A stretch of 20,458 nucleotides of DNA, from NCBI GenBank assembly GCA_051880395.1, contig JBJENW010000074.1, positions 1 through 20,458 of the forward strand. Reading direction: 5' to 3'. Position numbers and translations under genes: made by a program. Under the pieces are notes generated by a model. It was not told where the DNA came from and ran no database searches. It was given only the letters and a program-made list of their open reading frames with translations. The stretch's first letter is position 1. Every line of letters starts with the position of its first letter. This DNA is from JBJENW01 sp051880395. GTDB lineage: Bacteria; Bacillota; Clostridia; Lachnospirales; Lachnospiraceae. Positions 8,786 through 16,695 of the stretch are shown here, one piece after another.

Positions 8786-11522
8786 ATGAAATGTCAACTG
8801 AAACGTCTTGGTGCAATGCTCATGGCTTTTGTTTTGGTGGTTACATCTGGTATTATGGGGATACCGACGAAAGTATATGCACAGACATCAAAGACAGACA
8901 AAATGGATGTTACAGAAGAAGAGGCAACAAAAGCATCAGGAGGCTTGTCTATCAGCGGAAATAAGCTGTTAGATGGAAACGGAAAGGAAATCATATTGCG
9001 CGGTGTGAATATTCCGCATGCATGGTATCCAAAGTATACGAAATCTTCGATTGAGGATATCGCAGCGCTCGGATCAAATGCTGTTCGTGTAGTATTGAGT
9101 TCCGGAGATGCTTATACAAAAAATACGAAATCAGAATTAGAGGATATTATCAAATGGAGTAAACAGACCGGACAGATCTGTATCTTAGAGCTTCATGATT
9201 TCACCGGAAGCAGTAAAGATGAGGACATTACACAAAATGCTGTTTCATACTGGAGAGAAATGAAAGACATTATCAATGAAAATAAAGATTATGTCATTTT
9301 AAATATTGCAAATGAATGGTGTGGACAATGGAAGACAGGAGATTTGTGGGCAGATACTTATTCGCAGGCGATACCGGCACTTCGCAATGCCGGAATCGAA
9401 AACGTTATCATGGTCGATACGCCGGGATACGGAAATGAGATTTCGGTTGCTGCCAAAGACACCAATCGGATCTTACAGTCCGACCCGACTGGAAATACGA
9501 TGTTTTCCGCACACGTTTACGGATCTTTTGGAAAAGACGCATCTGCAAACGATGTTGGGGGAACCGGTGAGGCGATCAAAGCCGGATTGGATCAATTGAC
9601 GGCGACAGGTGCCTGCTATGCGATCGGCGAGTTTGGTTTCTGGCAGAATTTTGACGAAGTAGACGAGAGAACGCTGGTCGATTACTGCGCAGACCACAAG
9701 ATTGGGTGGATGGCATGGTCCTGGGCAGGAAACACGGGCGTAGAGCACGAACCACTTGATATGACAAGCGTCAAGACCTTTTCCAAAGATGATCTGACGG
9801 TCTGGGGAAAATGGGTGTTTGGCACGAAAAACGGCATACAGGATACGTCTGTACTGGCTTATAGCGGAAAAACCTATACGGGCGAAAAGATCACAGGCGT
9901 ACCGGATTCTGTTCCGACACCAGATATCAAGATCGACGGACCGGTGGACAATGGCGGTGATGATGTAGAAATTCAGCCGGGAAATCTGAAAGACTACCAC
10001 TGGCTGACTGGACACGAGATGGTCGAAGGCGCCTGGAAAGAATTAAAATTTGACCAAGCCGATGACGGTGTGATCAAAATTGACAATTTAAGCGCGATCA
10101 AAGGTGCAGATAACACGGCGACCTTCCAGACAGAATTAAAAGATAAAGGCGAAGACTGGTCAAGTCATAAAACAATCGATCTGATTGTAAAAAATAATAA
10201 TACCGTTGCGACGATGCAGCTTGCATTTATCATGAAATGCGGGGTATGTCTGGATGATGAGGGAAATCCGTATCCAGCCTGGGTGCAGACGCGAACACTC
10301 GACCCGTCTGATAACACGCAGTTTTCCGGACAGCCGTATGTGAATGTGCCACATAATAAGACAACACATATCCGGTTTCAGATTGATGAGAAAAGTCTCG
10401 ATCCGATGAACCCGATCAGTGCGGCAGATGCGATACGGGATGTCAGAAGTTTTGGATTCCGCGTGATGCAGGGAGCATCCGGAATCGTCAATGGCGATTT
10501 GGAAATTTTGGCGATGGGATTTGACTGGCCGGATGATAAATATGCACATGAAATTGCAGAGTTAAACCGACCAAAAAATATCAATCGCTGGTCCTGGGAA
10601 GATGTCAACGGTACGGAGGGAACGATGGTCCCGACACCGGATGGGGATAAAATTTCTTTTGCCTATACCATGGTTCCAAAGGATGACGGATCGTATTGTG
10701 CAGTAAATAATGCGCAGACAAATCCGGGCGGAAAGCATGATGTTGGAGAAGACTGGAGTGCTTATAAGAGTGTTTCGGCAACGGTCACGAATAAAGGAAC
10801 CGATCCGGTAAAATTGACGTTTATCTGTAAGACAAGTTCCAACTGGACATGGGCGGAGAACTATGGAAAGACGGCGACAAAACCGGATACAGAGGAGACA
10901 GAGATCGCACCGGGAGAGTCACTGGATCTTACATACAGTCTGGTAGATCCGACCTGGAAAACTTTAAACAGTCAGTGGGAGCCGACAGACAGCTTAAAAG
11001 AATTGAATCTGGTCAAAGCACTGGCATGGAAAGTATATAGTGACAGTCCGTCAACCGGAGTGATCGAAGTATCGAATTTCTCCGTGAATTTTGGTGATGG
11101 ACCGCAGAAAACAGAACCGAGTACAGATCCGAAGCCAAGTGAACCGTCTGTGAAACCATCGGAAAAACCAAGCGAACCATCTGAGAAACCATCGCAGAAA
11201 GTAAGTGAGCCGTCCGTGCAACCATCACAGAAGGTAAGTGAACCGTCCGTGCAACCATCACAGAAACCGAGTGAACCATCTGTGCAACCATCACAGAAAG
11301 TAAGCGAACCGTCCGTAAAACCATCACAGAAGGTAAGTGAACCGTCCGTAAAACCATCACAGAAAGTAAGCGAGCCGTCCGTGCAACCATCACAGAAAGT
11401 AAGCGAACCGTCCGTGCAACCATCACAGAAAGTAAGTGAGCCTTCTGTGAAACCGTCGCAGAAACCAAGTGAACCGTCTGTGCAGCCATCACAGAAAGTA
11501 AGTGAGCCATCGGAGAAACCGT
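8786..11522 (+). CDS. Secreted GH5 (subfamily 8-like) beta-mannanase, N-terminal part up to assembly gap
   Basis: Residues 1-32 form a signal peptide (likely cut after VYA). Residues about 52-350 form a (beta/alpha)8 glycoside hydrolase: LRGVNIPHAWY (71-81), NAVRVVLSSG (98-107), LELHDFTG (134-141), ILNIANEW with acid/base Glu177, MFSAHVYG (239-246), IGEFG with nucleophile Glu282, and MAWSWAGN (309-316). This order matches GH5_8 endo-beta-1,4-mannanases, so it probably cuts mannan outside the cell. Residues about 398-580 and 600-770 are two beta-sandwich modules sharing GEDWS-(S/A)-(H/Y)-K, probably duplicated carbohydrate-binding modules. From residue 785 a Ser/Pro linker runs into the gap. 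AAGGAG lies nine nt before the ATG. The gene continues after the gap (11623-12852). Confidence 0.88.
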
Positions 11523-11740
11523 NNNNNNNNNNNNNNNNNNNNNNNNNNNNNNNNNNNNNNNNNNNNNNNNNNNNNNNNNNNNNNNNNNNNNNNNNNNNNN
11601 NNNNNNNNNNNNNNNNNNNNNNAGTGAACCGTCTGTGCAGCCATCACAGAAAGTAAGTGAGCCATCGGAGAAACCGTCACAGAAACCGAGTGAGCCATCC
11701 GAACGACCATCACAGAAACCAAGTGAACCATCTGAGGAAC
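11138..11740 (+). repeat. 33-bp tandem repeats coding for an 11-residue Ser/Pro linker
   Basis: About 11 full units plus one partial lie before the gap and about four after it. The consensus unit is SEPSVQPSQKV, with Val/Pro at the last position, Gln/Lys at the sixth and occasional Glu at the fifth. Each unit is 33 bp and the DNA is nearly identical between many units, so copy number can change by slippage or recombination. The linker probably separates the catalytic and binding modules from the C-terminal domains and may be glycosylated. The gap falls in this array, so the true copy number is unknown. Confidence 0.92.
11523..11622. other. Assembly gap (100 N) inside the linker repeats
   Basis: Exactly 100 N, the conventional length for a gap of unknown size. 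The 55 nt before it (11468-11522) and the 55 nt after it (11623-11677) are identical. The two sides also lie in different reading frames as numbered, so the real distance is not 100 nt. Overlapping the two identical 55-nt ends restores one open frame of 1303 codons plus stop. Confidence 0.97.
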
Positions 11741-12852
11741 CGAGCAAAGACGATACACCATCAGTAGAACGTATTTATTTTTCAAAGAATGTGATCACCC
11801 TGAATGAGGGAGAAAAGAGTGAGGTAGTCAAGGTATTCGCAGAGATGTCGGATGGAAAAGAGGAAAACGTGGATGCTGACAAACTTGTATTTACCATGGA
11901 AGATGAAACGATTGCAAGTGTAACTTCCGAAGGAATTATAAAGGCCCAAAAGAGCGGGCAGACAATCCTTACAGCAAAAATGGGAAAACTGCGGGCAGAC
12001 TGCTTTATCAAGGTTCTGCAAGAGCAGCCAAGTCAGCCAAGTGAGCCAAGTCAGTCAGATAAAACGTTGACGGTTAGCCAGGAGACTGTGGTCTTACAGG
12101 CAGGCGAGAGTATTGCTCTTTCCGCAGATTCGGATGCAGAAATTATATGGGAAACAGGAAACCGTTTGGTAGTGACCGTAAAAAGTTTTTCTGAGGGACG
12201 AATCGCGCTTGTTGAGGCAGCAGAGAATGCACCTTCCACAACCGTGGAATTATTCGTATCCGATGGAAAAACATTGAAAAGAATCAGCGTTACAGTAATC
12301 GCAAAGACGACTACAGAGCCTTCGGTTCCGACACCGGTAGAGCCGGTCAAAACACAATTGACGTTAGACAAGACCAGTGTCTCGATCCATCAAAAGAAAA
12401 AAGCAAAAGTTGTGGCAACGGTTATATCCGATACATTGACAGCAGAAGATATCACCGTAACCACATCGGATAAAAAAGTAGCTGTTGCGAAAAATGACAA
12501 TGGAACGATCATCATTACAGCAAAAAAAGCGGGAATTGCGAAGATTACAGTGAACATAAAAGGGGTTAGCAGTAAGAAAATTACAGTAAAAGTAAGACCT
12601 GAAAAAGTGACACAGATAAAAAAGAAGATTCTGAGCAAAAATTCAATCCAGCTGAAGTGGAAGAAGCAGACAGATGTGACAGGCTATGAAGTGAAAATTC
12701 TAAATAAAAAGAAAAAACTGTCTTACGAAAGCTGTAAACTGACCGGTTTGAAACAAAAGAAAAAATACAAGGTTATGATCAGAAGTTACAAGAGTACCAA
12801 AAGCGGAGAGGTATATAGTGACACAGTGACCATTACAGTGAGCACAAAATAA
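11623..12852 (+). CDS. C-terminal part of the secreted mannanase: linker, Big_2-like and fibronectin III-like domains
   Basis: This is the continuation of the gene starting at 8786, read in phase with the Ser/Pro repeats. After the linker (to about 11755) comes a Big_2-like Ig domain (about 11761-12015, with ASVTSEGIIKAQKSGQTILT). A second short SQPSEPSQ linker leads to a less typical beta domain (about 12058-12305). Another Big_2-like domain follows (about 12352-12597, ITAKKAGIAKITV), and a fibronectin III-like end (about 12598-12849, IQLKWKKQTDVTGYEVKI). There is no LPxTG, SLH or dockerin signal, so attachment, if any, is by these modules. The GTG at 11635 is a repeat codon and not a true start. 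The stop is 22 nt before the HAD gene. Confidence 0.85.
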   Translation, partial: SEPSVQPSQKVSEPSEKPSQKPSEPSERPSQKPSEPSEEPSKDDTPSVERIYFSKNVITLNEGEKSEVVKVFAEMSDGKEENVDADKLVFTMEDETIASVTSEGIIKAQKSGQTILTAKMGKLRADCFIKVLQEQPSQPSEPSQSDKTLTVSQETVVLQAGESIALSADSDAEIIWETGNRLVVTVKSFSEGRIALVEAAENAPSTTVELFVSDGKTLKRISVTVIAKTTTEPSVPTPVEPVKTQLTLDKTSVSIHQKKKAKVVATVISDTLTAEDITVTTSDKKVAVAKNDNGTIIITAKKAGIAKITVNIKGVSSKKITVKVRPEKVTQIKKKILSKNSIQLKWKKQTDVTGYEVKILNKKKKLSYESCKLTGLKQKKKYKVMIRSYKSTKSGEVYSDTVTITVSTK

Positions 12853-12874
12853 AAACTTTAGTTGAGGAGCGTGT

Positions 12875-13666
12875 ATGAGCGGACAGACCCTATTTGCCAG
12901 TGATTTAGATAACACCTTGATCTATTCCTATAAACGTGAGATCGGGAAAGAAAAGGTGTTGGTGGAGTTGTATGAAGGACGAGAAATTTCCTATATGACA
13001 AAAAAGAGCCACCAGCTCTTGCAAAATCTGCATGAAAAAGAACAGCAGGAAAAAACGATGCAGTTTGTGCCGTTGACGACAAGGTCAACGGCACAGTATG
13101 AACGAATCTTTTTTTCGCACGAATGGAGTCCACATCTGGCGCTTACGGCAAACGGAGGGACATTGCTTGTGGATGGCGTGGAAGACATGGCGTGGCGAAA
13201 AGAAACATTGGAGCTGATCGCGGATGCGAAAGAGAGCATGAAAGAAGTACAGCAATTGTTAGAAAAAGATCCAAAGCGGACACTGGATGTTCGCTTTGTC
13301 AATGATCTGTTTCTTTTTACAAAGTCCCAACAACCGGAAGAATCATTGCAGAGACTTCGAGAGACATGTGATGGGACACATCTTTCTTTCTTTCAAAATG
13401 GGGTAAAAGTGTATGCGATTCCAACTATTTTGAACAAAGGAACGGCATTGCAGCGTTTGAAAAAACGTTTGCATCCTTCCTGCACGATCGCGGCCGGGGA
13501 CAGTGACTTTGATCTGCCGATGCTTCGAAATGCGGATGTTGCATTTGCACCGGAAGCCTTAAAGGAAATGCTGATCACAAGCCATTCGGATACGGGATAT
13601 CAGTTTGCCAAAGAAGAAGAATTTTTATCTGAGAAAGTATTGTCTTATCTTGTTGAAAAACTTTGA
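12875..13666 (+). CDS. HAD superfamily (Cof/SPP-like, class IIB) phosphatase
   Basis: The 263-residue cytosolic product has the HAD motifs in order: motif I SDLDNT with nucleophile Asp10 and Asp12, motif II Thr69 (PLTTRS), motif III Lys188 (NKGTAL) and motif IV GDSDFDLPML (208-217). Enzymes of this class remove phosphate from sugar phosphates and similar small molecules with Mg2+. The class IIB cap should lie between motifs II and III, as in sucrose-phosphate-phosphatase-like proteins. TTGAGGAG precedes the ATG. It follows the mannanase gene by 22 nt with no terminator, so it may be co-transcribed, which would fit a sugar-phosphate substrate. Its stop codon overlaps repeat copy B. Confidence 0.9.
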   Translation: MSGQTLFASDLDNTLIYSYKREIGKEKVLVELYEGREISYMTKKSHQLLQNLHEKEQQEKTMQFVPLTTRSTAQYERIFFSHEWSPHLALTANGGTLLVDGVEDMAWRKETLELIADAKESMKEVQQLLEKDPKRTLDVRFVNDLFLFTKSQQPEESLQRLRETCDGTHLSFFQNGVKVYAIPTILNKGTALQRLKKRLHPSCTIAAGDSDFDLPMLRNADVAFAPEALKEMLITSHSDTGYQFAKEEEFLSEKVLSYLVEKL

Positions 13667-13890
13667 TGAAAAATATTTCAACTGTGGGGGGATTTCCTGT
13701 GCGGACGTTTTGCAACACGCCAGGCACCCCTGCAAAAAACGCGGCTCCTGCTTCGGTGAGCTATGTTCTAAGAGTGCCTAACACGCTCAGGATCGCCTTC
13801 GCGCGTAAGGCACTCTAAGAACAGGATCTCACCTACGCCCGCCGAAATGTTTTTTGCAGGGCTGCCTGGCGTGTCGCAAAACTGTGTATT
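13664..13890 (-). repeat. Dispersed intergenic repeat, copy B, with a 174-nt palindrome
   Basis: On the minus strand this carries all blocks of the family: long arm, inner hairpin, AAAACGTCCG, AAATCCCCCC and the core GTTGAAATATTTTTCATC. The span 13708-13881 is an imperfect palindrome. Outer arms 13708-13740 and 13849-13881 match at 31 of 33 positions. GGTGAG (13755-13760) pairs with CTCACC (13828-13833). The inner arms 13765-13786 and 13801-13822 match at 19 of 22. It is the fullest copy in the window and could be a MITE-like element or the template of a long folded RNA. Its core end overlaps the HAD stop codon. Confidence 0.85.
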
Positions 13891-13966
13891 GGAGACGTAA
13901 ATACTTTGTTGTGGTTTTAAAGTTTTTACTCACATAAATTTGCTCTGCAACATTCTGGCGTAAACA

Positions 13967-14021
13967 AAAAATAGCTCAACCATGTAGGGATACCGGATAC
14001 CTACATGGTTGAGCTATTTTT
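13967..14021. terminator. 22-bp perfect stem, bidirectional terminator-like
   Basis: Arms 13967-13988 (AAAAATAGCTCAACCATGTAGG) and 14000-14021 pair without mismatch around an 11-nt loop. The stem ends in an A-tract on one side and a T-tract on the other, so it could end transcription from either side. It separates the mannanase/HAD unit from the sigma factor gene. Between copy B and this stem (13891-13966) I see nothing else. Confidence 0.85.
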
Positions 14022-14099
14022 AGAAATTTGTATGGTTTTCGTAGATTTCTGCGTCTAATAGGTGTAAAAAAATTTAGGAGAACAAGAGGAGATGACTGC

Positions 14100-14633
14100 A
14101 TGAAGAAAAAAACAGAGGAGGAACGTCTGGTGCGGGCGGCGCAGCGCGGAAATGTAGACGCATATGGGCAGCTGTTTCAACGGTATCAGGAATACTTGTA
14201 TCGGACTGCATTTTTGTATACGAAACAGGAAGACCAGGCGTTGGATATGGTGCAGGAATGTGTGTTAAAGGGATTTTTGAACATCAAAAAACTGAAACAG
14301 CCGCAGTATTTTAAGACATGGATCACACGGATTTTGTTGAATACGGTAAACGATGCATTTCGAAAAGAGGTAAAGACGGCGGATATCACAGAATTTGAAT
14401 TGCCAAAAGAAGAACCGAGTGTCAGCCAGGAAGAAAAACTGGATCTGTATGAGGCGATGGAAACGCTGCCGGAAGTATATCGAAAAGTCGTGATCTTACG
14501 ATTTTTTAACGATTTGAAATTGTCGGAAGTCGCGGAAATTTTAGATCTGCCACAGGGAACGGTGACGGCCTATCTCAGCCGCGCGAAGAAACAGTTGAAA
14601 GAACAGCTGAAGGAGGGGTACGCACATGCATGA
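14100..14633 (+). CDS. ECF-type sigma-70 family RNA polymerase sigma factor
   Basis: The 177-residue product is the size of an ECF sigma factor. Region 2 is at about residues 8-85 (AYGQLFQRYQEYLYRTAFLY, then QALDMVQECVLKGF for -10 recognition). Region 4 is at about 120-172 (LPEVYRKVVILRFFNDLKLSEVAEILDLP, shown as its start and end blocks) with the HTH followed by GTVTAYLSRAKKQLK. It directs RNA polymerase to its own promoter set, probably an envelope-stress response. The ATG at 14100 follows GAGGAG; an upstream in-frame start at 14028 has no ribosome site. The next gene overlaps by eight nt and encodes the membrane anti-sigma factor. No clear self-recognised promoter was found upstream. Confidence 0.92.
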   Translation: MKKKTEEERLVRAAQRGNVDAYGQLFQRYQEYLYRTAFLYTKQEDQALDMVQECVLKGFLNIKKLKQPQYFKTWITRILLNTVNDAFRKEVKTADITEFELPKEEPSVSQEEKLDLYEAMETLPEVYRKVVILRFFNDLKLSEVAEILDLPQGTVTAYLSRAKKQLKEQLKEGYAHA

Positions 14634-15690
14634 AGAAAAAAAGATAGAGATTGAAATTCCAAAACGTCTGGACCAATGTGTACAGGAGAGTTTAGATCAG
14701 CTTCGAATGGAACAGAAGCGCAAAAAGAGAAAAAAAGGGGCAAAACTGTCCGTTTCCGCTGCCGCAGCATGTGCAGCGATCACGATTCTATGCGTAAAGC
14801 AGCCGGCATGGGCACAGAACATTCCATTGTTGGGAAATATCTTTTCCTATCTAAAAGAGAGTGAACGGATACCGGAGGATTTTTCGCAGCATGCACAACC
14901 AGTGAAAGCAGCAAAGACGGCCGAATCGGATAGAGAAGAGAAAGAGGATACACTGTCGCAGACAAAAAACGGAATCACGATTACACTGTCTGAGGCAGTA
15001 TGCACAAAAAACACATTGTACATGACGGTAATGCTGGAAAAAGAAGGAGGTTTTCAAGCGACAAAAGAGACGGTAAATGCCGGAGGAATTTTCTCCTGCT
15101 CGGTTGGTGAAAAAGATGCGGGAATGGCTGTTTCGATTGATGGAACGATTGTAGATAAAAAGATGGTCGGCATGCTTGCTTTTGACATGAGTCATATATG
15201 GGGAAACGAAGCAGAAATTCCGGATGCGTTCGATTCGAACATATCCATGCAGATCTTACATCTTCCGGATGAATCAGATACGGACCGTTATCCGGACACC
15301 TGGGATTTTTCGATTGCGGTAAAAAGAGATCCGTCTATCGAGCAGACCATAGAAGTGAACGAACAAAATGAAGAAGGTTATGGGATTGCCTGGGTGAAAA
15401 AGAATCCGTATGAACTTTCTGCAAAAGTTCTTCAGCCGTCAGACAGTAACACGACGTTGATCTGGTGTGATGCAAATGGAGCGTTGATGCAGAATGTACA
15501 ATCACCGACGGATACAGTGGTTCAGACACAAAACCACGATGTAAGCAAAGTGTATGTGTTTGTCTGTGATTATGATACGTATTTAGAGGAAAAAGAAGCG
15601 TATGCGAAATCGAGAGATGCAGAAACCTATGCGGAATTTATGAGCCAACACTGCAAGTATCAAAAGGTGATCGATTTCACGAAAAACTGA
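14626..15690 (+). CDS. DUF4179-type membrane anti-sigma factor
   Basis: The 354-residue product has a cytoplasmic N-terminus (1-40, very basic at 30-40) and a membrane segment at about 41-58 (VSAAAACAAITILCV). The typical DUF4179 junction follows (QPAWAQNIPLLGNIFSYLKE, residues 59-78). The rest is an extracellular beta-rich domain that probably senses a signal. The N-terminal tail should hold the sigma factor at the membrane until it is released. The ATG has AAGGAGGGG upstream and overlaps the sigma gene. The partner choice follows from this overlap and from the known genetic habit of the family; the signal is unknown. Confidence 0.87.
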   Translation: MHEEKKIEIEIPKRLDQCVQESLDQLRMEQKRKKRKKGAKLSVSAAAACAAITILCVKQPAWAQNIPLLGNIFSYLKESERIPEDFSQHAQPVKAAKTAESDREEKEDTLSQTKNGITITLSEAVCTKNTLYMTVMLEKEGGFQATKETVNAGGIFSCSVGEKDAGMAVSIDGTIVDKKMVGMLAFDMSHIWGNEAEIPDAFDSNISMQILHLPDESDTDRYPDTWDFSIAVKRDPSIEQTIEVNEQNEEGYGIAWVKKNPYELSAKVLQPSDSNTTLIWCDANGALMQNVQSPTDTVVQTQNHDVSKVYVFVCDYDTYLEEKEAYAKSRDAETYAEFMSQHCKYQKVIDFTKN

Positions 15691-15842
15691 TACAGAAACC
15701 CTTTCTTTCTGCCGAAATATATCTTAGAAAATATATATTGATGAAATGTACTCTTGAAATTTTCCCTGCACTTGCTTTGGCGGTTGATAAAATCGAGCGC
15801 AAAGAGATTCGAGAGTATATGGAAAAGAAAGAAGGGAATTGT

Positions 15843-16169
15843 ATGGATACTCAGGAAAAATTAGACGAAGAAATGAAATCCTATCCGAGACTGGCGGTCG
15901 TGCTGCGGCTTTGGTTCAGCAGTCGGGCATGTATTGAAGACGATGATGGGCGTGTGGAGGAGTTCGAAGAACCGGTGCATTGCCAGCAGTGCATTATAAA
16001 AATGCATACGAATCCGCGGGATCGATTTTTAGATGTCATTTTTACCGGGGAAAGTGAAGAAGGCAGTCTTGAATATACTGCCGGTGAATTTGGACAGATC
16101 AGGGATGCGGTCGTGGAAAAATTCCCGGGACTTTTGGATGGAAGCTATGCGGTGATTATTCGGAAGTGA
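15843..16169 (+). CDS. Small conserved-looking cytosolic protein of unknown function
   Basis: The 108-residue product (MDTQEKLDEEMKSYPRL...) is acidic, has no signal peptide or membrane segment, and no motif I recognise. An in-frame start at 15738 would add 35 residues, but it has no ribosome site, while GAAGGG lies a few nt before 15843. The 150 nt before it hold no clear promoter or terminator, so it may be read from the sigma/anti-sigma transcript or from a weak promoter. A strong terminator follows at 16233. Confidence 0.65.
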   Translation: MDTQEKLDEEMKSYPRLAVVLRLWFSSRACIEDDDGRVEEFEEPVHCQQCIIKMHTNPRDRFLDVIFTGESEEGSLEYTAGEFGQIRDAVVEKFPGLLDGSYAVIIRK

Positions 16170-16232
16170 TCATCTGGTATGCGAAACAACCAGACATGAG
16201 AAAATGTTACGATGATGATTGGGCGAAAAGTA

Positions 16233-16276
16233 AAAAATGTCATCTGATTGTGTTAGTATGATCAGATGACATTTTT
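16233..16276. terminator. Bidirectional terminator-like hairpin
   Basis: Arms 16233-16248 (AAAAATGTCATCTGAT) and 16261-16276 pair perfectly over 16 bp around a 12-nt loop, with an A-tract and a T-tract at the ends. It would stop the plus-strand gene ending at 16169 and also the minus-strand remnant ending at 16297. Confidence 0.85.
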
Positions 16277-16296
16277 ATTAAGGTGATTTATACAAT

Positions 16297-16408
16297 CTAT
16301 TTGGAATAAACTACTTCAGCAGTACATTCTTCATTAAAAATATCACGTTGAAATTCGTTTTCGCTATCAGCGACAATCAGGGCAACCAAAACATCATCAA
16401 TGCTTAGA
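16297..16408 (-). pseudogene. 3' remnant of a minus-strand gene, cut off by repeat copy C
   Basis: On the minus strand an open frame of about 36 codons ends in TAG at 16299-16297 and reads IDDVLVALIVADSENEFQRD, then IFNEECTAEVVYSK. It has protein-like composition but no start codon with a ribosome site. Going upstream it enters the hairpin of repeat copy C and meets a stop codon. The convergent terminator at 16233-16276 lies where a terminator for this gene is expected. The simplest reading is the C-terminal end of a lost gene. It could also be chance coding potential. Confidence 0.4.
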
Positions 16409-16593
16409 GTGCCTTATGCTCGAAGGCAATCCTGAGAGTATTAGGCACTCTTAGCACATAGCTCACCTGCGCAGGAGCCGTGTTTTTTTGCCAAGATGCC
16501 TGGCGTGCTGCGAAACGTTCGGGTATAGAATTCTCCCGGTTGAGATATTTTTCGTCCTCCAAAAAAGTAGTGGGCAGATGAACGTAGTGGTTA
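16401..16593 (+). repeat. Dispersed intergenic repeat, copy C
   Basis: It starts with a 56-nt hairpin (16401-16456) matching the inner hairpin of copy B. GCAGGAGCCGTGTTTTTTTG, GATGCCTGGCGTGCTGCGAAACG and the core CGGTTGAGATATTTTTCGTC at 16537-16556 follow. The tail AAGTAGTGG...AACGTAGTGG is shared with copy A. The outer left arm present in copy B is missing and is replaced by the coding remnant at 16297-16408. It lies just upstream of the acetyltransferase promoter and points towards it. Confidence 0.85.
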
Positions 16594-16632
16594 GCCCGAC
16601 ATGACATATCTGTGACAGGAAGCAGAAAGGAA

Positions 16633-16661
16633 TTGAGGAAACAGAGCACATCTGCTATGAT
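16633..16661 (+). promoter_or_regulatory. Extended -10 promoter for the acetyltransferase gene
   Basis: -35 TTGAGG at 16633-16638, 17-nt spacer, -10 TATGAT at 16656-16661 preceded by TGC (extended -10). It lies 34 nt before the start codon at 16696. This argues against the upstream in-frame ATG at 16612, which would sit ahead of the promoter. Confidence 0.75.
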
Positions 16662-16695
16662 AAAAGAAATGAAAAACAGTAAGGAAGGCGAAAAA

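Noticed and set aside
11138..11522. Regular 33-bp repeats as a possible CRISPR array
   Set aside because: The units are contiguous with no unique spacers, stay in frame and code for a Ser/Pro linker.
11013..11747. Minus-strand open frame through the linker repeats and gap
   Set aside because: The 33-bp periodicity opens other frames as a side effect, and the translation is a repetitive low-complexity sequence.
15738..15842. 35-residue N-terminal extension of the small hypothetical protein
   Set aside because: The ATG at 15738 has no ribosome site in an A+T-rich leader, while the ATG at 15843 has GAAGGG upstream.
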